Program-made: the position numbers and the translations under genes | The notes under the pieces: model-generated | What the model saw: only the letters and a program-made list of their open reading frames with translations | Databases searched by the model: none | Told to the model about the DNA's origin: nothing | In this document: positions 34,796-43,168 of the stretch, in pieces | Numbering within the stretch: the stretch's first letter is position 1 | Layout: each line of letters starts with the position of its first letter | Assembly (NCBI GenBank): GCA_016699405.1 | Contig: CP064972.1 | Location: 1,302,001-1,366,000, forward strand | Direction of reading: 5' to 3' | DNA from: Holophagales bacterium | GTDB taxonomy: Bacteria > Acidobacteriota > Thermoanaerobaculia > Multivoradales > JAGPDF01 | Length of the DNA stretch: 64,000 nucleotides

Positions 34796-35722
34796 TTGGA
34801 TGGTCGACACGAGCCGGTGCTGCTCGACGAGTCGCTGCACTACCTCGCCGGAGAGCGGGGCGGCACGGTGGTCGACTGCACGCTCGGTCTCGGCGGCCAC
34901 GCCGCGGCGCTGCTCGAGCGGGCCCCGACGGTGCGACTGGTGGGGATCGACCGCGACCCCGAGGCGCTCGAACGGGCGGCCGAGCGGCTCGCCGGCTTCG
35001 GCGATCGCGTGCGGCTCGTCGAGAGTCGATTCGGCGATCTGCGGGAAGCGCTCGCGCCGCTCGGCCTGCCGCCGCTCGCCGGGGTCTTCGCGGACCTCGG
35101 CGTCTCGTCGCTGCAGCTCGACCTGGCGCGGCGCGGCTTCAGTTTCCGGCGGGACGGACCGCTCGACATGCGCATGGGGCGCGACGGGCCGACGGCGGCG
35201 GACGTGGTGAACAGCTACTCGGAGGCGGACTTGGAGAGCATTCTGCGGGGCTATGGCGAGGAGCACGACGCGCGGCGCATCGCGCGGGCGATCGTCCGGG
35301 CGCGCGCCCGCCAGCCGATCGTCACCACCGGCGAGCTGTCGCGCGTCGTCGTCTCCGCCAAGGGCGGCGACCGGCAGCGCGAGGGGCGCGTCGACCCGGC
35401 CACCCGCACCTTCCAGGCGCTGCGCCTCGAGGTGAACCAGGAGCTGCGCGAGCTCGAGCGGATGCTCGACGACGCCGTCGAGCTGCTCGACCGCGACGGG
35501 CGCCTGGTGGTGATCTCCTATCACTCGCTCGAAGATCGCGTCGTCAAGCACCGTTTGCGCGACCTCGCGCGCGGCGAAGTCGACCCGACCACCGGCGCCT
35601 CGCTTGCCGAGACGCGTGCGCTCGAGCTGCTCACCCGCAAGCCCGTGCGGCCGAGCGAGACCGAGGTCGCGGCCAACCCCCGCGCCCGCTCGGCGCGGCT
35701 GCGCGCGGCGCGGAGGATCTGA
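34796..35722 (+). CDS. rsmH: 16S rRNA (cytosine1402-N4)-methyltransferase
   Basis: 308 aa from a TTG start at 34796 with GAGGAGAG upstream. The first residues DGRHEPVLLDESL are the conserved RsmH opening; a GTG 5 nt earlier is in the wrong frame. SAM motif VVDCTLGLGGHAAALL, GIDRDPEAL, FADLGVSSLQLD, GFSFRRDGPLDMRMG and the C-terminal VISYHSLEDRVVKHRL are all characteristic. It methylates C1402 of 16S rRNA in the decoding centre. Confidence 0.97.
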   Translation: MDGRHEPVLLDESLHYLAGERGGTVVDCTLGLGGHAAALLERAPTVRLVGIDRDPEALERAAERLAGFGDRVRLVESRFGDLREALAPLGLPPLAGVFADLGVSSLQLDLARRGFSFRRDGPLDMRMGRDGPTAADVVNSYSEADLESILRGYGEEHDARRIARAIVRARARQPIVTTGELSRVVVSAKGGDRQREGRVDPATRTFQALRLEVNQELRELERMLDDAVELLDRDGRLVVISYHSLEDRVVKHRLRDLARGEVDPTTGASLAETRALELLTRKPVRPSETEVAANPRARSARLRAARRI

Positions 35723-35730
35723 GAGGCGCC

Positions 35731-36075
35731 GTGCGCAGCGCCTACGCGGTCCGCCGTCCCGTCGTCAACGCCTTCCTCGTCCGGGAGCGCGACCGGCGAC
35801 GCCTGCGCGATCTCGCCTGGGTGCTGATGGCGGTCGCCCCGTTGCTCACCGCGATGGCCGGGTACACCTGGCTGCGCCTCGAGCAGGTGCGGGTCGGCTA
35901 TCGCGTCGAGAAGCTCGAGCGCCAGCTGCGTCGTCTCGAGCAGGACGAGCGCCAGCTGCGTCTCGAGGCGGCCTACCTCGCCAGCCCCGGCCGGGTCGGT
36001 GAACGCGCCGCTGCCGAGCTCGGCATGGTGCCGCCCACCCTCGACCGCCTGCTTTTCGCCGAGGAGCTGCGGTGA
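35731..36075 (+). CDS. ftsL: Cell-division protein FtsL
   Basis: 114 aa from a GTG at 35731 (GAGAGG upstream), 8 nt after rsmH. A short basic cytoplasmic part is followed by one membrane helix (LAWVLMAVAPLLTAMAGYTWL) and a leucine-zipper-like coiled coil (QVRVGYRVEKLERQLRRLEQDERQLRLEAAYL). This is the size and topology of FtsL, which links FtsB, FtsQ and the FtsWI synthase. The ftsL sequence itself is poorly conserved, so position between rsmH and ftsI is the main evidence. The stop overlaps the ftsI start. Confidence 0.88.
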   Translation: MRSAYAVRRPVVNAFLVRERDRRRLRDLAWVLMAVAPLLTAMAGYTWLRLEQVRVGYRVEKLERQLRRLEQDERQLRLEAAYLASPGRVGERAAAELGMVPPTLDRLLFAEELR

Positions 36076-38045
36076 AGCACCGACTCGCGATCGTGCTCGC
36101 CCTGGTGGCGTTGTGGAGCGCCGGGATCGTCTGGCGCCTCTACCACCTGCAGGTCGTCGACCACGACGACTACCGGCGCAAGGCCGAGAAGCAGCAGCAG
36201 CGCGTCCTCGAGCTCGACGCGCCGCGCGGGACGATCTACGACGCGCGCGGTCGCGAGCTCGCCGTGTCGGTGGCGGTGGAGTCGGCCTTCGCCGTGCCGC
36301 GCGAGATCGGCGACGCGGCGGCGGCGGCGCGGCGCATCGCGCCGCTGCTCAAGCTCGACGCCACGCGCCTCGCCGCCCTGCTCGCCACCGACCGCGAGTT
36401 CGTCTGGGTGGCGCGCAAGCTCGATCCGCCCCAGGCGCAGGCGCTCAAGGCCGCCAAGCTCCCCGGCATCTATTTTCTCGACGAGAGCAAGCGCTACTAC
36501 CCGATGCGCGACGTGGGAGCGGCGGTGCTCGGGTACGTCGGCACCGACGACCACGGACTGGGCGGCCTCGAGGCGCAGTTCGAGAAGGTGGTGGCCGGCG
36601 TGCCGGGACGGCGCACCGTGCTGCGCGATGCGCGCTCGGGAACGCTGGCGACGCCCGACCACGAAATCTCCGAGCCGCTGCCGGGGCGCGATCTGCACCT
36701 GACGCTCGACGCCGTGCTGCAGAGCGTCGCCGAGACCGAGCTCGCACGAGTGGTCGCCGAGCGACACGCCAAGAGCGGCAGCCTGGTGATGCTCGACCCG
36801 TCCACCGGCGCGGTGCTGGCGATGGCTTCCGTGCCCGGCTTCGACCCGAATCACTTCCGTTCGTACCCGCAGGAGTCGTGGCGCAACCGCCCGGTGATGG
36901 ACGCCTACGAGCCGGGCTCCACCTTCAAGATGGTCACCGCCGCGGCGGCGCTCGAAGGCGGGCTGGTGGACCCCGACGACATATTCGACTGCGAGATGGG
37001 CGGCATCACCCTGGCGAAGACCCGGATCTCGGACCACAAGCCGTTTGGCCTCCTGACCTTTCGCGAGGTGATCGCCAAGTCGAGCAACGTCGGCACGATC
37101 AAGACGGCGCTGCGTGTCGCCAACCGTCCCTTCTACGACACCATCCGCGCCTTCGGCTTCGGACGGTTGACGCAGATCGACCTGCCCGGCGAAAGCGCCG
37201 GCCTGCTGATGCCGGTCGAGCGCTGGGGTCCGATCGCCAAGGCCTACATCTCGTTCGGCCAGGGGATCTCGATCACTCCGCTCCAGCTCGCCTCCGCCTT
37301 CGCGGTGGTGGCGAACGGCGGACGCCTGCTGCGGCCGTACATCGTCGCCGAGGTGGGTGACGAAGGGGGACGACGCTCGCTGCACGCGCAACCGGAGGTC
37401 GTCGGCGAGCCGGTGTCGCGCCGGACCGTGGCGACGCTCGCCTCGCTGCTCACCTCGGTGGTGACCGACGGAACGGGCAAGTCGGCGGCGATCGGCGGAT
37501 TCCCCGTGGCCGGCAAGACCGGAACCGCGCAGAAGGCGGTGCCCGGAGTCGGCTACCTGCCGGACGAGTTCATCGCCAGCTTCGTCGGCTTCGCGCCGCT
37601 CGACCGCCCGCGGGTCGTGGTGGCCGTCGTGGTGGACGACCCCAAGGGGGGCTACCACGGAGGCGACGTGGCGGCGCCGGTGTTCAAGACCGTGGTCGAG
37701 CGGACGCTGCTTTACCTCGGCGTACGGCCCGAGCGCGAGACGCCGGAGCGGTGGCCGGGCGAGCCCGAGCCGACCGAGGAGCCGAAGACGACCGTGCAGG
37801 TTGCCGAGCGCCAGGAGACGGCAGCGCCCGCGACCGAGGCGCCCGCCGTGGTCGCCGCCGGGCCCCTGCTCCCGGATCTGGCCGGGATGACCGCGCGCCA
37901 GGCGACGAGCCAGCTCACCCGGCTCGGTCTGCGGCCGGTCCTGCTCGGCAACGGGGTCGTCGAGCGGCAGGAGCCGCCGGCCGGGGCCCCGTTGCCGGCA
38001 CGCGGCGGTGCGGTTCAGGTCTACCTCGCGGCGGGGGTCTCCTGA
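36072..38045 (+). CDS. ftsI: Septal peptidoglycan transpeptidase (PBP3/FtsI) with PASTA domain
   Basis: 657 aa from a GTG. One N-terminal membrane helix, a pedestal domain (APRGTIYDARGRELA), and a transpeptidase domain with the three penicillin-binding motifs: GSTFKM (S-x-x-K), SSNVG (SxN) and AGKTGTAQK (KTG). The C-terminal ~60 residues (LLPDLAGMTARQATSQLTRLGLRP...) form one PASTA domain, preceded by a Pro/Glu/Ala-rich linker (about 565-600). PASTA on FtsI is seen in several phyla but not in E. coli PBP3. It acts with FtsW at the septum. The start overlaps ftsL and the stop overlaps the murE ATG. Confidence 0.97.
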   Translation: MKHRLAIVLALVALWSAGIVWRLYHLQVVDHDDYRRKAEKQQQRVLELDAPRGTIYDARGRELAVSVAVESAFAVPREIGDAAAAARRIAPLLKLDATRLAALLATDREFVWVARKLDPPQAQALKAAKLPGIYFLDESKRYYPMRDVGAAVLGYVGTDDHGLGGLEAQFEKVVAGVPGRRTVLRDARSGTLATPDHEISEPLPGRDLHLTLDAVLQSVAETELARVVAERHAKSGSLVMLDPSTGAVLAMASVPGFDPNHFRSYPQESWRNRPVMDAYEPGSTFKMVTAAAALEGGLVDPDDIFDCEMGGITLAKTRISDHKPFGLLTFREVIAKSSNVGTIKTALRVANRPFYDTIRAFGFGRLTQIDLPGESAGLLMPVERWGPIAKAYISFGQGISITPLQLASAFAVVANGGRLLRPYIVAEVGDEGGRRSLHAQPEVVGEPVSRRTVATLASLLTSVVTDGTGKSAAIGGFPVAGKTGTAQKAVPGVGYLPDEFIASFVGFAPLDRPRVVVAVVVDDPKGGYHGGDVAAPVFKTVVERTLLYLGVRPERETPERWPGEPEPTEEPKTTVQVAERQETAAPATEAPAVVAAGPLLPDLAGMTARQATSQLTRLGLRPVLLGNGVVERQEPPAGAPLPARGGAVQVYLAAGVS

Positions 38046-39523
38046 TGCGCCTCGCCGAGCTCGTGGCCGGGATGCCGGTGATCGGCTCCGCCGGAACCGA
38101 CCCGGAGGTGAGCGGAATCGCCTACGACTCGCGGCAGGTGCGGCCGGGCGACCTGTTCGTCGGCTGGCGCGGCGTACGGCACGACCCGCGCGACTTCGTC
38201 GCCGATGCGGTCGCCGGCGGCGCGGTGGCGGTGATCGTCGACGCGCCGGCGCCGGCGGACGTTCCGTCGGTCGTGCCGTGGCTCGAGGCGGCCGAGCCGC
38301 GAGCCTTGCTCGCGCCGCTCGCCGCCCGCCTGTTCGCCCATCCGGAGCGCGAGCTGACGCTGCTCGGCGTCACCGGGACCAACGGCAAGTCGACGACGGT
38401 CGCGGCCCTGGCGGCGATCTGGCAGGCCGCCGGACGGCCCTGCGCCGTCTTCGGCACGCTCGGCCATGCCTTCGCCGGCGACGAGCTGGCGAGGTTCGGA
38501 CGCACCACGCCGGAGGGCTCCGACCTGCTGTCGGCGATCCGCGCGGCGCGTGATCGCGGAGCGGTCGCCGCGGCGATGGAGGTCTCGTCGCACTCGCTCG
38601 TCCAGGGCCGGGTCGAGGGGCTGCGCTTCGACGCGGCCGTCTTCACCAACCTGACGCGCGACCATCTCGACTTCCACGGCGGGATGGAGGGCTACTTCGC
38701 CGCCAAGCGGCGGCTCTTCGACCGCCTGAAGCCGGGTGGCCGAGCGGTGGTCAACCTCGACGACCCCTGGGGCAAGCGGCTCGCCGAGGAGCTGCCCGAC
38801 GCGCTGACCTTCGGCGAGTCGGGCGCGGTGCGCCTGGTGGACGCCGCGCTGTCGGAGCGCTCGACGCGCGGACGACTGCTGACTCCGCGCGGCGAGCTCG
38901 CCTTCGAGGCCAGGCTGCTCGGGCGGTACAACCTCGCCAACCTCTGGGCCGCCGCCGCGACCGCCGAAGCGCTCGAGCTGCCGCACGAGGCGATCGCCGC
39001 CGGCCTGGCTGCGCTCGCCCCCTTGCCCGGACGGATGGAGCCGGTCGACTGCGGCCAGGCATTCCCGGTGCTGATCGACTTCGCCCACACCGATGCGGCG
39101 CTCGAAGCGGCGCTGCGCTCGCTGCGCGAGCTCTCCGGTCGCAAGGTGATCGTCGTCTTCGGCTGTGGCGGCGACCGTGATCCCGGGAAGCGTCCGCTCA
39201 TGGGGCGGATCGCCGGGCGGCTCGCCGACCTGCCGATCGTGACCTCCGACAACCCGCGCAGCGAGGATCCCCTGGCGATCATCGCGGCGGTGGAGGAGGG
39301 GCTGCGGGCGAGCGGCAACCCGGGCTATCGCGTCATGCCGGATCGCCGCGAGGCGATCCGCCGGGCGCTCGCCGTGGCCGGCGGCGGACGCTACGCCGTA
39401 CTGGTCGCCGGCAAGGGACACGAGCAGGTGCAGCTCGTCGGCGATCGCCGCATTCCGTTCTCCGATCGCGAGGAGATCGAGAAGGCGCTCGTCGAGCTGC
39501 GGGACCGACCGGTGGCGAGCTGA
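38045..39523 (+). CDS. murE: UDP-MurNAc-tripeptide synthetase (meso-DAP-adding type)
   Basis: 492 aa from the ATG at 38045, which shares its A with the ftsI stop (TGATG). Mur ligase order: N-terminal UDP-binding domain (VSGIAYDSRQVRPGDLFVGWRG), central ATP domain with GVTGTNGKSTT, and MEVSSHSLVQGRVEGL, and a C-terminal domain with SDNPRSEDP. The DNPR motif is the usual mark of meso-diaminopimelate addition; L-Lys ligases differ there. It adds the third residue of the stem peptide in the cytoplasm. murF normally follows, but only 11 nt separate it from mraY. Confidence 0.97.
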   Translation: MRLAELVAGMPVIGSAGTDPEVSGIAYDSRQVRPGDLFVGWRGVRHDPRDFVADAVAGGAVAVIVDAPAPADVPSVVPWLEAAEPRALLAPLAARLFAHPERELTLLGVTGTNGKSTTVAALAAIWQAAGRPCAVFGTLGHAFAGDELARFGRTTPEGSDLLSAIRAARDRGAVAAAMEVSSHSLVQGRVEGLRFDAAVFTNLTRDHLDFHGGMEGYFAAKRRLFDRLKPGGRAVVNLDDPWGKRLAEELPDALTFGESGAVRLVDAALSERSTRGRLLTPRGELAFEARLLGRYNLANLWAAAATAEALELPHEAIAAGLAALAPLPGRMEPVDCGQAFPVLIDFAHTDAALEAALRSLRELSGRKVIVVFGCGGDRDPGKRPLMGRIAGRLADLPIVTSDNPRSEDPLAIIAAVEEGLRASGNPGYRVMPDRREAIRRALAVAGGGRYAVLVAGKGHEQVQLVGDRRIPFSDREEIEKALVELRDRPVAS

Positions 39524-39534
39524 GGCGGACGACC

Positions 39535-40620
39535 ATGCTGCTCGACCTCCTGCTGCCCCTGCACGAGCGCCTGCCGGCGCTCAACGTCTTCCGCTACATC
39601 ACCTTCCGCACGGCCGGTGCGGTGCTCACGGCGCTGGCGATCTGCCTGCTCGCCGGACCGCGCTTCATCGCCCTGCTGCGCCGCCTGTCGGTCGGTCAGA
39701 ACATCCGCGAGGTCGGTCCGGCGAGCCATCAGGTCAAGGCCGGCACGCCGACGATGGGCGGCCTGCTCATCCTCGTCAGTCTTACCGGAGCGACGCTGCT
39801 CTGGGCCCAGCTGCGCAACCCCCTCGTCTGGCTGGCGCTCGCCGTCACGCTCGGCTTCGGGGCGGTCGGCTTTGCCGACGATCTGCTCAAGGTCCGGCGG
39901 CATCGCAATCTGGGGCTCGGGGTGCGCGCGAAGCTCGGTGGCCAGTTCCTCGTCGCGGGCGGCGCCGGTCTGGCGCTCTGGATCTGGCCCGAGCACTTCG
40001 GCGTGCCGGCGAGCCTCACTTTCCCCTTCTTCAAGGGCTGGGTGCTGCCGCTCGGCGGGTGGTACGTGCCGTTCGCCCTCGTGGTGCTGGTGAGCACGTC
40101 GAACGGCGTGAATCTCACCGATGGGCTCGACGGCCTGGCGATCGGCGCGATGCTCATCGCCGCCTCGACTTACGCCGTCTTCACCTACGTGGCGGGCCAT
40201 GCCGGCCTGGCGCGCTACCTGCAGGTGCCGTACGTCGCCGGGGTCGGCGAGGTGGCCGTCTTCTGCGGCGCGCTCGCCGGAGCCTCGCTGGGCTTCCTCT
40301 GGTTCAACGCGCATCCGGCCGAGGTCTTCATGGGCGACGTCGGCTCGCTCGCGCTCGGCGGCGCCATCGGCACCGTCGCCCTGCTCTCGCGGCAGGAGAT
40401 CGTGCTGATCCTCGTCGGCGGGCTCTTCGTCATCGAAGCGGTCTCCGTCATCCTCCAAGTGGCCTCGTTCAAGGCCACCGGCCGCCGGATCTTCCGCATG
40501 GCGCCGTTGCATCACCACTTCGAGCTCGGCGGTTGGGCGGAGTCGAAGGTGATCGCGCGCTTCTGGATCCTCTCGCTGGTCTTCGCCCTGCTCGGGCTGT
40601 CGACCCTCAAGCTGCGATGA
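39535..40620 (+). CDS. mraY: Phospho-N-acetylmuramoyl-pentapeptide-transferase
   Basis: 361 aa with about ten membrane helices. The MraY signatures are present: GTPTMGGLLIL, GFADDLLKV (Asp pair), NLTDGLDGLA (DG-x-DGLA, catalytic Asp) and APLHHHFELGG (cytoplasmic His cluster). It transfers phospho-MurNAc-pentapeptide to undecaprenyl phosphate to form lipid I, so it needs the product of MurF even though no murF lies here. Start follows murE by 11 nt and the stop overlaps the murD ATG (ATGA). Confidence 0.97.
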   Translation: MLLDLLLPLHERLPALNVFRYITFRTAGAVLTALAICLLAGPRFIALLRRLSVGQNIREVGPASHQVKAGTPTMGGLLILVSLTGATLLWAQLRNPLVWLALAVTLGFGAVGFADDLLKVRRHRNLGLGVRAKLGGQFLVAGGAGLALWIWPEHFGVPASLTFPFFKGWVLPLGGWYVPFALVVLVSTSNGVNLTDGLDGLAIGAMLIAASTYAVFTYVAGHAGLARYLQVPYVAGVGEVAVFCGALAGASLGFLWFNAHPAEVFMGDVGSLALGGAIGTVALLSRQEIVLILVGGLFVIEAVSVILQVASFKATGRRIFRMAPLHHHFELGGWAESKVIARFWILSLVFALLGLSTLKLR

Positions 40621-41993
40621 ACGCGCCCTTCGATCCCGCCCGCCTGCGCCGGGTCCTGGTCTACGGGCTGGGGCTCTCGGGCCTTGCGGCAGCGCGCCTG
40701 CTGCGCCGTCGCGGCATCGAGGTCGTCGGCGTCGACCGCCGTCAGCTCGCCGGCGAGGCGCTCGGTGCGCTCGCCGGCGAGCCGGGCTTTTCGGCGCTGC
40801 TCGGCCGCGAGCCCGACACGCTCCCGCCAGGAGTCGACGCGATCGTCGCGAGCCCCGGGGTGCCGGTCGACCGGCCGGTCCTCGCCGCGGCTCGGGCGGC
40901 CGGACTGCCGGTGGTGGCGGAGGTCGAGCTGGCCTTTCGCCTCCTCGAGGGAACGGTCGTCGCGGTGACGGGAAGCAACGGCAAGAGCACGGTGACGGCG
41001 ATGACCGGGACGTTGCTCGCCGGCGCCGGATTCCCCACCGAGGTCTGCGGCAACATCGGTCTGCCGCTCTGCGACGTCGTCGACGGCGCGCCCGGGCGGG
41101 TCTTCGTCGTCGAGCTCTCGAGCTTCCAGCTCGAGGGGATCTCCCGCTTCCGGCCGCGCGCCGCGGCGCTGCTCAACCTCTCGCCCGACCACCTCGACCG
41201 GCACGGGAGCCTCGCGGCCTACCTCGCCGCCAAGCAGCGTGTCTTCGAGAACCAGACCGCCGCCGACGTGGCAGTGCTCAACGCCGACGAGACGGCGGTT
41301 GCCGAAACGCCCGTGGCGGCGCGGCGCCGTCTCTTCTCGCGTCGCGGCCCGGTGATCGACGGCTGCTACGTGGAGGGCGGCGAGGTCGTCGAGGTCGCGC
41401 CGGGGCAGAGGCCGCGCCGCCTCTTCGCCGTCGCCGACGTGCCGGTGCCGGGGCTGCACAACCTCGAGAACGCGATGGCCGCCGCACTGCTGGCGCGCGC
41501 CGGCGGGGCGAGCGTCGAGGCGATCGCGCCGGCGCTCGCCAGCTACCGGGGTCTGCCGCATCGCCTCGAGCGGGTGCGCGAGCGCGGCGGCGTGGTCTTC
41601 TTCGACGACTCGAAGGGGACGAACGTCGCCGCGACCGAGCGCTCGCTCGAGGGCTTCGCGGACGGCTCGGTTCACCTCATCCTCGGCGGCCGCAACAAGG
41701 GCGCCGACCTCGCCTACCTGGCGCCGATGGTGGAGCGCAAGGCGCGGCGCATCTACCTCATCGGCGAGTCGGCCGAGGCGTTCGAGCGCGCGCTCGCCGC
41801 CCACGCGCCGTTCGAGCGCTGCGGCACGCTCGACCGGGCCATCGTCTCCGCGGCGGCGGCGGCGCGACCCGGCGAGTCGGTCGTGCTCTCTCCGGCCTGC
41901 GCCAGCTTCGACCAGTTTCGCGACTACCTGCACCGCGGCGAGGAGTTCAAGCGCCTGGTGCGCGAGCTGCCGGCGGAGGTGACCGTTGGCTAA
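40617..41993 (+). CDS. murD: UDP-N-acetylmuramoyl-alanine-D-glutamate ligase
   Basis: 458 aa from the ATG at 40617. Characteristic elements are VLVYGLGLSGLAAARLL (UDP site), VTGSNGKSTVTAM (ATP P-loop), VVELSSFQLEG, LNLSPDHLDRHG and FFDDSKGTNVAAT near the D-Glu site. It adds D-Glu to UDP-MurNAc-L-Ala. The stop lies 8 nt inside ftsW, so translation of the two is probably coupled. Confidence 0.96.
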   Translation: MNAPFDPARLRRVLVYGLGLSGLAAARLLRRRGIEVVGVDRRQLAGEALGALAGEPGFSALLGREPDTLPPGVDAIVASPGVPVDRPVLAAARAAGLPVVAEVELAFRLLEGTVVAVTGSNGKSTVTAMTGTLLAGAGFPTEVCGNIGLPLCDVVDGAPGRVFVVELSSFQLEGISRFRPRAAALLNLSPDHLDRHGSLAAYLAAKQRVFENQTAADVAVLNADETAVAETPVAARRRLFSRRGPVIDGCYVEGGEVVEVAPGQRPRRLFAVADVPVPGLHNLENAMAAALLARAGGASVEAIAPALASYRGLPHRLERVRERGGVVFFDDSKGTNVAATERSLEGFADGSVHLILGGRNKGADLAYLAPMVERKARRIYLIGESAEAFERALAAHAPFERCGTLDRAIVSAAAAARPGESVVLSPACASFDQFRDYLHRGEEFKRLVRELPAEVTVG

Positions 41994-43065
41994 GAAGCTC
42001 GCCTTCGACCGGGTTCTCTTCACGACCGTCTCGCTGCTCGCCGGCCTCGGCCTGGTGATGGTCTATTCGGCGAGCGCCGCCCAGGCGGCCGGACGGCCGA
42101 TCAACCTGTTCCTGGTCAAGCAGGGGGTCGCGGCGCTCATCGGCTTCGCCCTGATGCTGCTCGCCATGCACGTCGACTACCGCAAGCTCCGTGAGCCCGC
42201 GGTCGTGGGCTCGCTGGTGGCGGCCGCGCTGCTCCTGCTCGCCCTCGTCCTGGTCGGCCCCGAGCTCAACGCGACGCGGCGCTGGATCTTCCTCGCCGGC
42301 GTCTCCTTCCAGCCGTCGGAGCTCGCCAAGCTGGCGCTCGTCGCCTACCTCGCCTACCAGATCGAGAAGAAGCAGGATCGCGTCAACTCCACCGAGCTGC
42401 TGATTCCGGCGGCGCTGATCACCGGCCTGCTCGCCGGCCTGGTGGTGCTCGAGCCCGACCTCGGCACGGCCGTCCTGCTCTGCGGCACGGCGGCGACGAT
42501 GCTCTTCATCGCCGGGCTTTCGTGGCGGTTCGTCGCCACTCTCGGCGGTCTGGCGGTGCCGACGATCTACTTCCTGATCGTCACCGTGCCGTACCGCCGC
42601 CAACGCCTGCTGACCTTCCTCGACCCGGAGCGCGATCCGCTTCGCTCGGGTTTCCAGGTGCTCCAGTCGCTCATCGCCGTCGGCTCCGGGGGGCTGCTCG
42701 GCCTCGGACCGGGGCAGAGCGTGCAGAAGCTCTACTTCCTGCCCTATCCGTTCTCCGACTTCATCTACGCCATCGTCGCCGAGGAGCTCGGGCTCGTCGG
42801 GGCGGTCGCCGTGCTGGCGCTCTTCGGCGTCCTCCTCTGGCGCGGCGTGCTCGCCGGAATGCGGGCGCCCGACCTCTTCGGTCGTTACCTCGGCTGGGGG
42901 ATCACCACCGTCCTGGTCCTGCAGGCGCTGATCAATATCAGTGTGGTCATCGCCATCTTCCCCACCAAGGGGATGACCCTGCCGTTCATCTCGTACGGCG
43001 GCTCGTCGCTCGTCATGGCGCTGCTGCTCTCCGGCGTGCTGCTCAACATCTCCCAACATGCCTGA
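41986..43065 (+). CDS. ftsW: Peptidoglycan glycosyltransferase FtsW (SEDS family)
   Basis: 359 aa from a TTG overlapping murD. About ten membrane helices, with the SEDS signatures VYSASAAQA, FQPSELAKLALVAYLA, EPDLGTAVLL, GSGGLLGLGPGQSVQKLYFLPYPFSDFIYAIVAEELG (the extracellular loop with the catalytic Asp) and KGMTLPFISYGGSSL. FtsW polymerises lipid II at the septum with FtsI as partner. The C-terminus is short. A 36-codon ORF starts inside its last codons. Confidence 0.96.
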   Translation: MAKKLAFDRVLFTTVSLLAGLGLVMVYSASAAQAAGRPINLFLVKQGVAALIGFALMLLAMHVDYRKLREPAVVGSLVAAALLLLALVLVGPELNATRRWIFLAGVSFQPSELAKLALVAYLAYQIEKKQDRVNSTELLIPAALITGLLAGLVVLEPDLGTAVLLCGTAATMLFIAGLSWRFVATLGGLAVPTIYFLIVTVPYRRQRLLTFLDPERDPLRSGFQVLQSLIAVGSGGLLGLGPGQSVQKLYFLPYPFSDFIYAIVAEELGLVGAVAVLALFGVLLWRGVLAGMRAPDLFGRYLGWGITTVLVLQALINISVVIAIFPTKGMTLPFISYGGSSLVMALLLSGVLLNISQHA

Positions 43066-43168
43066 GATCCTCTGCGTCTCCGCGGGCTCGACCCCAGCAA
43101 CGGCGCCCGGCCGGCGTGGCGGCGATCGTCGTTCGCCTTTGGCTCGCCGCGGTGAGGTGACGCGATGA
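43058..43168 (+). CDS. 36-codon ORF in the murG position; possible murG deletion scar
   Basis: Encodes MPEILCVSAGSTPATAPGRR and 16 more mostly Arg/Gly/Ser residues. Its ATG overlaps the end of ftsW and its stop overlaps the murC ATG (ATGATG at 43165), i.e. it bridges the two genes exactly as a coupled cistron. In many genomes this slot holds murG, whose product starts with a short strand and a Gly-rich loop (ilvaGGTGGH); EILCVSAGST is loosely like that. It may be the residue of an in-frame deletion, an unrelated small cistron, or a chance ORF. No function is claimed. Confidence 0.35.
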   Translation: MPEILCVSAGSTPATAPGRRGGDRRSPLARRGEVTR

